Of a stretch of DNA of 64,000 bases, positions 25,085 to 35,025 are shown piece after piece. The position numbers and the translations under genes were made by a program. Under the pieces are notes generated by a model. The model worked only from the letters and a program-made list of their open reading frames with translations. It did no database searches and was not told the origin of the DNA. The stretch lies in the NCBI GenBank assembly GCA_024180945.1, contig JAKSGN010000005.1, forward strand, positions 1,612,001 to 1,676,000, read 5' to 3'. Positions within the stretch are counted from its first letter, which is position 1, and each line of letters begins with the position of its first letter. The DNA is from Macrophomina tecta (taxonomy: Eukaryota > Ascomycota > Dothideomycetes > Botryosphaeriales > Botryosphaeriaceae).

Positions 25085-25531
25085 GCTAGCAGTTCCCGTA
25101 TAGCGACTGCTACATGGAGCGACGTAGATCAGGTGGAGGGAGGGCGAAAAAAATAGCAATTGGAGGGAGTAAGTGGTGGACGCGCGCGCGGTATGCTTCG
25201 GTGGAAAGAGGCCACCTCAGCTTCGGCGGAGCGAGGGTGCGAGGGTCCGCAGCGGTGGCCTGTGCCGCCACTCGCCGCATCAGCGCTTCCGCAAGCGCTC
25301 CCTTCTCCGCCCCGCCCACGACAAAGCTTCTGGCGACCTCGTTGAAAGTTGAAACACGTCAAAACTGCCGCCCGCGTCATCGTGAAACAGCGTCGCACAC
25401 TCCGCGTGCCTCTAAGTCGATTTGATTCTATTCATAGGCAGGAAGGCCATGCAATTACTGAAATATCTGATTCGCTGCTAATATACAGGTCATGTCATAA
25501 TCGTTCGTCGACCATATCTCCCACAGTTCGT
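25085..25531. other. ERV41 promoter and downstream side of the next gene
   Basis: A 447-base spacer between the ERV41 start and the stop of the hydrophilic-protein gene on the same strand. I see no coding sequence and no clear regulatory motif. Confidence 0.5.
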
Positions 25532-26257
25532 CTAAGCCGACGTCTCCTCCAAAGCAGAATACGGGTGGTCGCCCTTCTGGCTCTTGTCCTTGGGCGCCGT
25601 CGCGTCAACACCGCTCTGCTGAGCGTGCCTCTGGAAGCCCTGCTCCGCAACACGGCCGGGGTCTTTATCCGTACCAACTTCGCCATTGAAGCTAGCATTG
25701 GGTGCGTTGTCGGGGATGTCGCCCTCGGTGATGTTCTTGCCCTTCGGCTTCTGGTCCTTCTCGTGGAGCTTGCCCGCACTGAAGGCCGTAGGGGCGACGC
25801 CAGCGTTGGCCGAGTCACCACCAATGGTGTAGCCGGGGCCGCCGCTGGCATCCGCAGAGCCGGTGGACTTGTCCTGGGTGTTGTAGGTAGGGCCCCTACC
25901 GGCGTCCTTGCCAAGACCGCGGCCGGCGTTCATCTGGGACTGCTCGTTCCACTCATTCTGAGCATCGCGCGTCTCTGCGTCCGGAGCGGGATCCAGAGTG
26001 CGGGCGGCTGAGGTGTCGGTGGTGTTGGTCGTCGTGCCAGCGCTGGACTGCGACGTCACGCCGGCCTTGGAATTGCCAGCTCCAAATGAGCCATCGTTCT
26101 TGACAGACTCGCCAGCAAGGGAATCGTTGGTGATGATGCCGGCACCCTCGGAAATCTGAGCGGTAGGGTCGTTGACCTAGATCTCATGTCAGCCGCTTTG
26201 TTCGGAGATGTGCTTGGGCTGCTGCCAACGTACCTTCTGACCAGCGGAGGAAGGCAT
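25532..26257 (-). CDS. Conserved fungal hydrophilic (LEA-like) protein, unknown function
   Basis: Two exons on the minus strand (26257-26234 and 26176-25532) give 222 residues. The first exon codes only eight residues (MPSSAGQK). The 57-base intron has GTACGT, a CTGAC branch and a TAG acceptor, and exon 2 continues in phase with VNDPTAQISEGAG. The product has no signal peptide, membrane segment or Cys. It is dominated by Gly, Ala, Ser, Thr, Asp, Asn, Gln and Lys, and is predicted to be disordered. A conserved-looking block near the C terminus (FSAGKLHEKDQKPKGKNITEG, then NASFNGEVGTDKDPGR) resembles many unannotated pezizomycete proteins as I recall them. This composition is typical of desiccation or stress-protective proteins, but that role is inferred. 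Upstream sites TGACGTAA and CACGTG are listed separately. Confidence 0.8.
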
Positions 26258-27009
26258 GATGGATAGCTTAGTTTGAAAGGTCGTAAAGAGGTGTGAGGTA
26301 AGTGGAACCAAGTTCAGGTGTCTGGATCTGCTTGGGGGTATCAGGTGTGCAGAGTTGCTGTGAAGAGCTTGATGAGGGGCAGGAGCTTAGAGGAATATAT
26401 GGACTCCAGCCGCAAGTTCCCTCAATAATGACGTAACACGTGCATCGATTGCATCGATAGTGGAGGCATGGGCGTGCCCTCCCGCGCGCCCCAGCGTGCC
26501 GATGTGGCAGGACAGTGGTACACCGTCGACGAACTCACTCCACCCGTACGACCTCCCGATCGGCCCCCAGCCACCGTATCGCGTTATTCAGCATTTAGAC
26601 TGGATTGCACCATGGCAATCTGACTGAATGCGGTCTTCTTCCACATCCCTAATTTCGAAGAGGATCTTGGCGGCTCACTGAAGCTTCTGCACTCTGGTGG
26701 CGGTCACATCATCGACGATTGGTCTGCAAGTATTGCACGAGCGTAAATCACTTTAGCCATAGACCCACCAGGCGCTCACATACAGAGTAGTCACTGATTC
26801 CTGTCGTTTTCATGTAGGCAATCTTAACCGTGGGAAACCATTATCGTCAATCATTCAATTGATCGCATGCCATGATATCTATAATACACTGGAAGCACCG
26901 GATTTCGCCTTAAATGATTCCAAGCCGTAATAGCTGTAAAAGGTGCAAGACGAGCCAGTCAATGGACGCCTGAAAAGAAATCTTCGCTTTTCATATCCCG
27001 CGCACTGCT
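26258..27009. other. Spacer between two hydrophilic-protein genes; promoter of the first
   Basis: About 750 bases. The left part is the promoter of the gene ending at 25532 and includes a CRE-like/E-box composite and two copies of GCATCGAT (26442-26449 and 26451-26458). The right part is the 3' side of the next gene. No other gene was seen. Confidence 0.5.
26429..26442. promoter_or_regulatory. CRE-like TGACGTAA adjoining an E-box CACGTG
   Basis: TGACGTAA at 26429-26436 is directly followed by the palindrome CACGTG at 26437-26442, about 170 bases upstream of the start codon at 26257. TGACGTAA resembles the binding site of ATF/CREB-type bZIP factors such as fungal AtfA, and CACGTG that of bHLH factors. 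Occupancy is inferred. Confidence 0.5.
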
Positions 27010-27425
27010 TTACTTCCTGGTCTCCTCAGTGTTGCTGTGGCCCCTCTTCTCAAGGGTGGCAGCGTCGTTGGGGAGGCCGCTGAGGCCGTCCTTGGCCGTC
27101 CTACCCACGTTGATGTTCTGGTCGTTGGTGGCGGGCTCGCGGAGCGTCTCGGAGCCGTTGCCGTGCGAGATGTCGCTAGAGACGCCGCCGGAGCCGACGT
27201 TAACGGTGCGGGCGTCCGCCGACTGCCAGTCGGACGAAGTGGGAGGCTGCTCGGGAAGAGGCAGCTCAGACTTGCGCTCCTCGACAGTCTTGGGGTTGGC
27301 ACTGTCGACACCGGTGATGGGACTGGGCGTCGTCAGCATTGTTGAACGCAATTTGTCGTTGTTGGGCACTCCGGGCCACATTTCAAGAGGCGAATTGCTA
27401 CTTACGTGCTGTTGGCGACAGTCAT
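27010..27425 (-). CDS. Small conserved hydrophilic protein, unknown function
   Basis: Two exons on the minus strand (27425-27406 and 27322-27010) give 110 residues. Exon 1 is only 20 bases (MTVANS plus two bases). The 83-base intron has a GTAAGT donor, a CTGAC branch and a CCCAG acceptor, and the joined product reads MTVANSTPITGVDSANPKTVEERK. A run ELPLPEQPPTSSDWQSADARTVNVGSGG and a second NINVG motif are the most conserved-looking parts. The protein has no Cys, no membrane segment and no signal peptide, and is likely disordered. It shares with its downstream neighbour the tiny first exon, the composition and a CRE-like upstream site, but I see no clear sequence homology between them. A stress-related role is only inferred. 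Confidence 0.78.
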
Positions 27426-28807
27426 GCTGGCGGTGTTGTGGAGACTAGAGGTGTAGTAGAAAGTTGTCCACGAAGTGAGGAGCGTTGGGGGGCTGGGTAT
27501 CTCAGAAGGTGATACGAGTGTGTGTAAGATGAATTAGGAAGAGAGAGATGTTGAGGGTGCGCGAGTTCATAGTTTTGTAGCACGCGGCAGGAAGCAGCAG
27601 CATCAGAGGGGCAGTTGCCAAATTGGTGGTGGGGCGGCTTATGACATCACGCGCATGTAATGGCACCGACGCAGTTTGGAGGGGCGCAGGCCCACCTCCA
27701 CGCTGATGTGCAACAGGACCGCCCAACCAAAGCACTAGAGATCGAAGATTCAGGAAAGCCCATCGCCCTCTGGATCGTCGGCTTCCTCGCCGTTGCGCAA
27801 TTTCCGCCTTGGCTGCGGCTCCCTGTCCCTTTGCGACCAGCATTTATGACGCAACCCGCCTCCACAGAGCTGACTGTGCTTCATGATCCTCCAGGCTGCG
27901 CTCGCAGATATCACGGCATCCATCAGCCTTGCTGCGTCACTGGACGAGGGGCTCGTGGCTGCAGCCGGAGCTACATGAGCGAATTAGCCTCTGGCACAGC
28001 CGATCGTGACACAACCGCTACCCAACACCCCGCAGCATGAAGCCATCTTGGCCCTGCCTCCTGCGGACAAACGCCTTCGAAGCCCCTAGCCTTGGCCCTT
28101 GCGTAACTCCGTCTGATCGACCATCTGTCTTGCTTGTCCCTGAACATCACTGCATTTTGCTGCCTTGAATGAGCCCCGACACGGTGGCAAACGTACAAGC
28201 CCAATCACAAACGACCGCTGGTTCATCCAACATCCGCCTAGCACATACTGAAGAAAGCTCACGGTCAATTTCTATCTACTCTGCAGCGGGAGAAGACAAA
28301 AATGCACCTGCACCGTGCAGCATGGTGCCATCACCATGGAGCTGGGTTCGAAGCGACCATGTCCATGTGTGAGTGGTATCGATTTTGCTAAATAGCTTTA
28401 AGCCGAAGAAGGCTTCATGTACCTGGGCGTTTCTCTGGAAGCTGGTGTGGAACAGCGCATCAGTATGGTTCTGGAGAGTTTTTGGTGCTGATTGGATTCG
28501 TAATGTTCTGGTAGTTAAAAGACATACTGCGAGAATAAGAGACAAGAATGTAGTTGAGATGTACCAGAGCGCCTGCTCACGAACTGACACTGAATCTCCA
28601 CATCAATTTGTGTCCTGTGGCTCCCAAACCTATACCGAGAAGTATATCTTCGTCCCCACTCGCGCAAAACGCAATCATAACTATCTACGAATATGCTATC
28701 AAATGCCTTCTTTCAGTCAGCTATCCTTCGTGGGACAGGGGGATTTTGGCCCCTTAACATCCTGCCATTCAGAAGTTCAGCCTCCGGGCTGATGCTCCCT
28801 CTCAGCG
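27426..28807. other. Intergenic, no gene recognised
   Basis: About 1.4 kb holding the promoter of the small hydrophilic gene on the left and the 3' side of the NmrA-like gene on the right. Frames of up to 139 residues exist (for example 28373-28792 plus), but their composition (many Trp, Cys and His) and lack of motifs point to chance. Confidence 0.5.
27642..27649. promoter_or_regulatory. CRE/AP-1-like site TGACATCA
   Basis: TGACATCA, a one-base variant of the CRE palindrome TGACGTCA, lies about 217 bases upstream of the start codon at 27425. Its neighbour gene has a similar site at about -172, which suggests shared bZIP control. Binding is inferred. Confidence 0.4.
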
Positions 28808-30452
28808 TTATGGAACACTTGCCCAAACTGCCGCTAACCAGTCCCTGAACCGTGCCATGCGTATATGAGGGAAGTAGCTGTTGAGGTTCGGGTCGCTGAA
28901 GTCGTGCTGGCCATCGGCTGTTGCAGCAAGGTTGTACAGCCTGAGCCGGTCTGCGGATGTTGGTGCGGTCGCTGCTTGGTACCTCAGTGTCTGAGAACTC
29001 TCAACTGCAGGTTCTGTATAGAACTCTCTGCCTAATATTTCAACAACGTCAGCTTTGTGTTCCATAATCATGACCCTTTGGTGTGGCAAGAAGCATTCCC
29101 AAGGAGTTCAAATGACCCTGGAGGCGTAAACGTCATCAATACACTGGAACCTCCACGTTCAGGTGATTGCCTTACCTCCCCGCAGATGACAACGAGTTGG
29201 CCGTAGTACTGCAGTATTGAAAAGGCCAACACTTACCTCGAACGCTTCGAGCGATGGACACCAAGTCATAGACTTTAAGTCTCTCTCCGCACATACGAAA
29301 CTCTCGCGGCCAAGTAGGCATGTCGAGCGCAGCAACCACAAGCCGCGCAACATCCTGGGCAGCAGTCATACAGACGTAAGACGGCTGGTTTGCAGAGTCG
29401 TATGCGGGAACCTGAGCAGTCATGTACCTGAGGTTCATGACGAAGTTGCCCTCCTGGGCAACGCCGGTAGAGGCTCCAATACGGCCAGCAGCCAGACCGC
29501 CCGGCTGGAACCGCTCATAGAGTACGCCGCACACGAAGACTGTAGTTGCATCGAAGTATTGCCGGTAGTGTTCCAGATAAGCCAGGGCGGAGGCTCTGCC
29601 GCGGTCCAAAGGATCGTTGTCCGGTCGCAAGGAGGGCCGACCCTCGAACTCGGCGGGCGCGAAACGACGCACTCCGGCATTGACTGCGGCTTTGATGAGG
29701 GCCAGCTGCGGAGCACCGGTGACCGTGGAGATGATGATGTCGATGCCAGCTAGAGCATGCTCAAGCGAGTTCAGATCATCGTAGCTGACGACCTGAGTCT
29801 GGTAGCCTCTGGCGTCAAGATTTGGCTGCGCCTGGGGACGAATCAGTACTGTGCATTTCAGAAATCTTGAAAATCGGGAATTTTGTGAGTAGGTAAAGCC
29901 GAGATTTTTAGTCGAGGGCGTTTTGAGCTGACGCTGACATCGCTCGAGCAAAAATCCAAATAAGAGCCCGGCGGGGCGCACTAAGACCCATGCCGCCCCG
30001 GAGAAGTGCATGAGACCCAGCCTTGTACAACAAGCAGGGTGAAAAATCTTCTAGACGCCTTATGCTGTACCCATGGTGCCGAATGCTTACGTTGAGTTGC
30101 GACTTTGGTGCCAAAAAAAAAAAAAAAAAAATATGCCAGTAACGAACAGATGTGAGGGTTGAAGCACTTATCGAGACGCAAGTTTCTGGGCGAACTAATT
30201 GCATACGGATCCGGGTGGGTGCGTCTACTCCTCATGTCTGGGGCGTTTTGGAATACTGTCAATGCCGTCTGCCCTTGGCCACCTAATCAAAACCAGATGG
30301 CACATATCCTGTGGATGAAGTAAGGTGTAAATAGGAACCAAAGGAACGCTTACCCTTCTCGAAAGCAGGACAAGCTGGTGGCTCGTCTCTTCCCTCACGT
30401 AGTGGGCGATTAGCTGCGCCAAACCGCTAGTCCCTGCAACTGCGATGCGCAT
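28808..30452 (-). CDS. NmrA-like / isoflavone reductase-like NAD(P)-binding protein
   Basis: Three exons on the minus strand (30452-30354, 29831-29237, 29031-28808) give 305 residues. Exon 1 holds the Rossmann start MRIAVAGTSGLAQLIAHY (GxxGxxA). It joins in phase across an unusually long 522-base intron to AQPNLDARGYQTQVVSYDDL. The second intron (205 bases, GTAAGT) joins SIARSVR to GREFYTEP, as in relatives. The segments ISTVTGAPQLALIKAAVNAGVRRFAPAEFEG and LAATADGQHDFSDPNLNSYFPHIR are typical of the NmrA/PCBER branch of atypical short-chain dehydrogenases. Members either reduce small aromatic substrates or sense NAD(P) as regulators (NmrA binds the GATA factor AreA). The usual catalytic Lys of PCBER enzymes is not evident, so enzymatic versus regulatory function stays open. 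Confidence 0.85.
30113..30131. repeat. Poly(A) tract inside the NmrA-like gene's long intron
   Basis: A run of about 19 A on the plus strand (poly-T in the transcript) lies within the 522-base first intron. Similar tracts otherwise occur between genes in this window. Confidence 0.8.
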
Positions 30453-33068
30453 GTCTGAAATTGTGCGACTGAATGCGGGTTGAGGTTGATGCCGCAGTCC
30501 CAACGCGGTGGTTTTGGGGTTAAGTAGTTGAGCGTCTTAATGCAAAAACTGAGCTGCAACACAAGCTCGACTGTTATCCAAGCTTACCACACCAACTAGA
30601 CAACGAAGACCTTGAGGCCGCCCACAACTACCTGACTCACGTGTAATATCACTGCCTCACCACCACGGCTGCATGTGACTGCCAGGGAAGATATTATCTC
30701 ACCTCGTCCTCAAGGCTCGAGATCGGCCGGCGGTCAGTGATTGGGGAGTAGATATCGAGTTGTAAAAGATATTGAACGAGGGGCTACAGAGGGATGGTGT
30801 AGTATTTGGCACTCCGATCAGCAGAAGCCTCCGGGGAATGAAGGAGACAAACCCGAAAGGACAGAATGAAAGAGGAGCTATCCGAGGTTCCACCTCCAAG
30901 GGTCCACTCATAGGCGCCAACAGTGCTTCTAAGAAACACTGGAGCTGCTGTTGCCTACGTATGAGGTCCGACGACTGAGTAATAACGGATCGGAGCAAGA
31001 GCTGCGTGCAGCGAGACAAGGTGATTATTCGCAGTGGTTGGCTCAGAATTGGCCGAGACATCGAGTGCTGCGGCTCGTCATAATCGCAAGGTCACGCCGG
31101 CAAGGGCCCTGGAGGCCATTTTCCGGTAATCTGGAAGCTGGGAATACCGGGGGCGCGGTGGTCCCGCCAGGAATAGCCCGTGTGGCTTGCCGGCTGCCCG
31201 CGACCCAGTGGATCTCATACCTCTCTGTATGGCCTCTGCCTGAGTCAGGGACAGTTGCTGCAGCCAAAATCCCCATTGCCGGCGAAGTGGTACAACCAAC
31301 CTGGGTTGGAAAAAGGCCGTGAGGCGGACCGCGGAAGAGTCGTACGTACGCTTCAGCCTCGAGATCTAGGGCGGTAAAATTATCCGGCCGTTGCAGTATC
31401 AATGTCGTCCAGGCCGCGTGGGGTCCAGTAATCCGTACAACCATGGGACTAAACTTTAGCATTTTGGATCTGATTGGTCGTGAACGGCAAGATGAGAACA
31501 TGGGGCAGGGCATCTTCGAGACAAATCCCTACTCCACACTCATTTTCACTCATGGAGGCTGGGCTATCGGCAACCAATGAAGCGACGAGAAGCCATGAAG
31601 ATCAGAACTCCGCGACTACAGCATGACCTGATGACCGACTGGACGGAACAAAGATTGGACCGCAGTCATGGCCCACGCCACGGGCGGTGATTGCGGCAGC
31701 GGCAGCCTTTGAGATCGGCAGCAGATTCAGATAACGGTGGCCTCTTGTCGCCGCTGTAGCCTGCCCTAGCCCTTCCGCCGAGGACTGCGTCAAGATGTCG
31801 GAAGAGGAAAGGCGTGGCAGCAACAGAGATCCAATAATTGTACGTCCTGCTTACAGCGGGGATAGCTCAAGAAGTCGAAGCGGCCAACGGGGCGGATATG
31901 GCGTCTTCTTAGGACTTGACCGGGGAGGGTTCAGACGAGACCGCCGGCAGTAGATGGCTGTGGTACAGGTTGAGGCTACCTGAGAACTCACAACAAAGGG
32001 CCGAATCGGAATGCGAGGTCAGCATGCCCAAGACGGAGCGGCGGGGTGATTTCAATAATCTAGGCATCTGCCTAAGCTGCTGTGAGATGAGAGGCAAAAC
32101 CCTGATTCAGGCACAACCGACTGCACGAAAAGACGCGCAAATAAAGCAATGGAAAAAAAAGGAAAAAGAAAAAAGAAGAAAGAAGAAAAGCTGAGAGGCT
32201 ACAATGGACTCGAGGACGCCGGGGCAGGTGACCATCACGATCGTCCGGTGAGGCTCGTTCGGAGGGTCTCTGGAAGGATGTTCCTCCGATCTTACGCATC
32301 ACGTCTCGAGGGCTGAAGCTGGAGCGCTTGCTGCCTGGGCCGTTGCCTCACACCATCCCACGCGACCCGCAGCCGTTGTGGTAACATGTCCCGAAAAAAG
32401 GTATGAGAAGCGGCCCACGGACCAGGTTGGCTCGACACATAGGGCTGAGGTACACAACGCGCTCGACTCGCGCCACTGCCGCGAGAGCTCTGGGCGGCAC
32501 AAGATGGGCTCAGAAGTATATGCGGCAGCAAGCAAAAGATGCATTGGGAGTTGAAGCTTTCATCGGATGCATGAGTCCAGAAAACCGATCTGGTTGGCGC
32601 CTGGACGGATGCTTCAATTCCACCCGGTAAGGGCAGGTTGTGTACTCCTGACACCGACCCGGTAGCACCAACACGTTGTCGGCAGACAAGCGGGGACGCG
32701 ACAAGAGACAAAGAGCCCGGAGTCCCCGCGCGCGGCGATTCACGTGCAAACGCGTATCGGTCGTGATGGAAATCCGCAACAACGGGGCAGGATACAGTCG
32801 GAAGTGATGCAAGGCGAGTCCTGGACGTGCAAAAGGTGCAACACGCTCGGAGAGGGTTGGAGTTGGGTGCAATTGCGGAAAGCGTGGTTGCGTTAGGGTT
32901 CGTGAGTTCGTCAGGGCCCCGGCGATCCGATCGCTTCTCGACGCGCCTCTCCACGACGCGCGCCTCGCCGTACCTACGTACGAGCTGACACACTCACACC
33001 CTCGCCCTCCTCCATCTCACCCTCGCTCTTTGCTTTTCTGCTTGCCTGGTATCCTCTTGCTCACCGTC
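30453..33068. other. Divergent intergenic region, NmrA-like gene and homeodomain gene
   Basis: About 2.6 kb between two divergently transcribed genes. It contains a composite bZIP/E-box site (30633-30643) near the NmrA-like gene and a purine-rich A/G tract (about 32151-32190). Frames such as 31043-31513 minus and 32292-32993 minus lack any recognisable domain. A long upstream region is common for fungal transcription factors. Confidence 0.5.
30633..30643. promoter_or_regulatory. Overlapping TGACTCA and CACGTG sites
   Basis: TGACTCA (30633-30639), the Gcn4/CpcA or AP-1 consensus, overlaps CACGTG (30638-30643), a bHLH site, about 180 bases upstream of the NmrA-like start codon. Regulation by these factors is inferred from sequence only. 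Confidence 0.45.
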
Positions 33069-35025
33069 ATGAGCGATCCTGGCTCCACCACTCCGCCAGC
33101 AGATGCGGCCCCGCTGTCGGGCTCGCCCTCCGGAAGCCTGGCATTCCTGAACCACTCGCCCGAGACCGTCAAGCGTAACCTTCCGCCAGATGTTGACAAT
33201 AAACCTCTTGCCCGTCAGAAGCGGAGACGAACAAGGTATGCTACTGCCTCAAGGCGCCTTCCCAGCATGCTGCCAGCGCGATACGCGTCAAGGCGTGGCC
33301 GCGCCAGGGCGCCGACTCGAACAGCAACCTGCACTATACACACCATGCTAACGGCTCACAACACGCTGTAGCCCCGAGGACCAGAAGGTTTTGGAGGCCG
33401 AGTATCAGCGAAACACAAAGCCGGACAAGGCAGCGCGTCTCGAGATCGTGAAGCGCGTTGCTCTTGGCGAGAAGGAGGTGCAGGTGAGGACCCCCGCATG
33501 GGCCACTCACTTATTACAACACTCTAACTCGACATGCGAGTAGATTTGGTTCCAAAACCGTCGCCAAAACACGCGTCGTAAATCCAAGCCACTTGAGCCG
33601 CACGAACTACAGTCGCATCTGCATACAAGCTCCCAGGAGCAGAACACGGAATTCTCATCTTCCGTTCCGAACTCAGACGAGGCTGAGGAGGGAGAGCAAG
33701 AACAGCAGGAGGGAGATGCGGCAGCGGTGCATCACACTGTAATCAAGAGCCAGGACACTCCTGGCAGCGCGTCCCCGACTGCTGACGGCGAGGCCGCGAC
33801 TAAGGATAACTTGTCTTCATCTTCTGCAAACTCAAATGTCGAAGTCCAGGATACAACCCCAACCGCCGCGGCTCAGGCAGATCACATCCAGCCCAACACA
33901 ACTACCCTCGCCGAATTTAGCAGCTCACAAACTTTACCGTCCTCACAGGAAAGTCAACGACAGGGCGTCGGCTATCTCGCGAATCGTCGCAGTCAGTCCT
34001 TTGCTAGGTATGAAGAATCAGCCACAGAGAAGCTTGGCTCTGCGCCATCGTCACAGGAACATGCGCCTCCCCGCAGTCTGAAGAAGTCCAGCTCTTTTGT
34101 GCGACTCTCGATGACCGAAGATGGAAAGGCCAGAGTCGTAACAAGTGAGGACTCTCCATCTCCACCGAGGTCTCAGCCGACTCCGGCTCCAGTCACCGAG
34201 AGATCTGAAGGTCTCCGCCGCAGCTATAGCGCCGCTGCTTTGAATGACAGACTGAAGCAAGCCCAGTCACCTCAGGGCATTCAAAGATCGTTCTCAGGCC
34301 GCTCCCGCGATTCAAGAGCTTGGGAGTTCTGGTGTGACAGCGACGCCAGAAACTCGCTGAGCGAGAAAGCAAATCAGGAGGGAAGTGGTTCCGCAGCAGA
34401 TGCCATCGAACTCATACGCTCTTCTAGCAGAGGGGCATTGAAGTTGAACCCCAACAAGCGCAACGCCCAGCTTCTGCCTCAGAGCTCGGCAAAGCGTGTC
34501 AAGCTAGATGGAAGGAGCATTCACCGACCACCTCTATCACGCTCGTCCTCATCTCAAGGACGCCTTCAGGGCAGGCCGGCCCCGGCCAGCAGATCACCGT
34601 TGAAGAAGAGTCAGTCGGTCAGAGCCAAGGGTAATACCGATGAGGATGGCTTTGAAATCCCTCAGACCGAGTCTGACAAAGAGAACTGGGAGCCGAGTGT
34701 CCTTGGCGCTAGCTTGCGTCGCACCAAGCAGCCGGCTGCCGCTCAGCAACCGAGTAACCAACGCCGCAAGGTCTTGGGTGAAAATACCAACATTCTCAGC
34801 AAAACTACCAGCCTTGGGGCTATGATGGACCGTGAGAAGGGGCTGAAATCATCGTCACACGCGAAGTCGCGAGGCAACCTCACGAGTAACCCGGAGGATG
34901 ACGACGAAATCCGCGCGTTTATGGGCAGCGCGGGCGGCCACAGCCAGAGAACTAGTGTCTCTAGCGGCGAGGAGCTAGGTTGTGTCGAAGGCCTGCTCAA
35001 ATTAAGCCAAGGCAATTGGAGGTGA
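33069..35025 (+). CDS. Homeodomain transcription factor (Yox1-like)
   Basis: Three exons (33069-33235, 33372-33483, 33544-35025) give 586 residues. Intron 1 (136 bases) has GTATGC and a GCTAAC branch; intron 2 (60 bases) has GTGAGG and a TAG acceptor. The splices restore an intact homeodomain at about residues 48-110: RQKRRRTRSPEDQKVLEAEY, then NTKPDKAARLEIVKRVALGEKEV, then the recognition helix QIWFQNRRQNTRRKSK with the invariant WFQNR. The rest is low-complexity, Ser- and acid-rich, with many SP/TP sites. A short conserved-looking element DDDEIRAFMGSAGG and a C-terminal CVEGLLKLSQGNWR are present. The layout, with an N-terminal homeodomain and a long disordered tail, resembles fungal Yox1-type repressors of MBF/SBF cell-cycle genes, but that assignment is inferred. 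It is nuclear by family. Confidence 0.88.

Noticed and set aside
28340..28365. tRNA B-box-like GGTTCGAAGCG
   Set aside because: It departs from the GGTTCGANTCC consensus, and no A box or acceptor stem could be paired around it. No convincing tRNA was found elsewhere either.
31043..31513. 156-residue minus-strand frame between the NmrA-like and homeodomain genes
   Set aside because: Considered as a remnant gene, but no conserved block or plausible exon extension was found.
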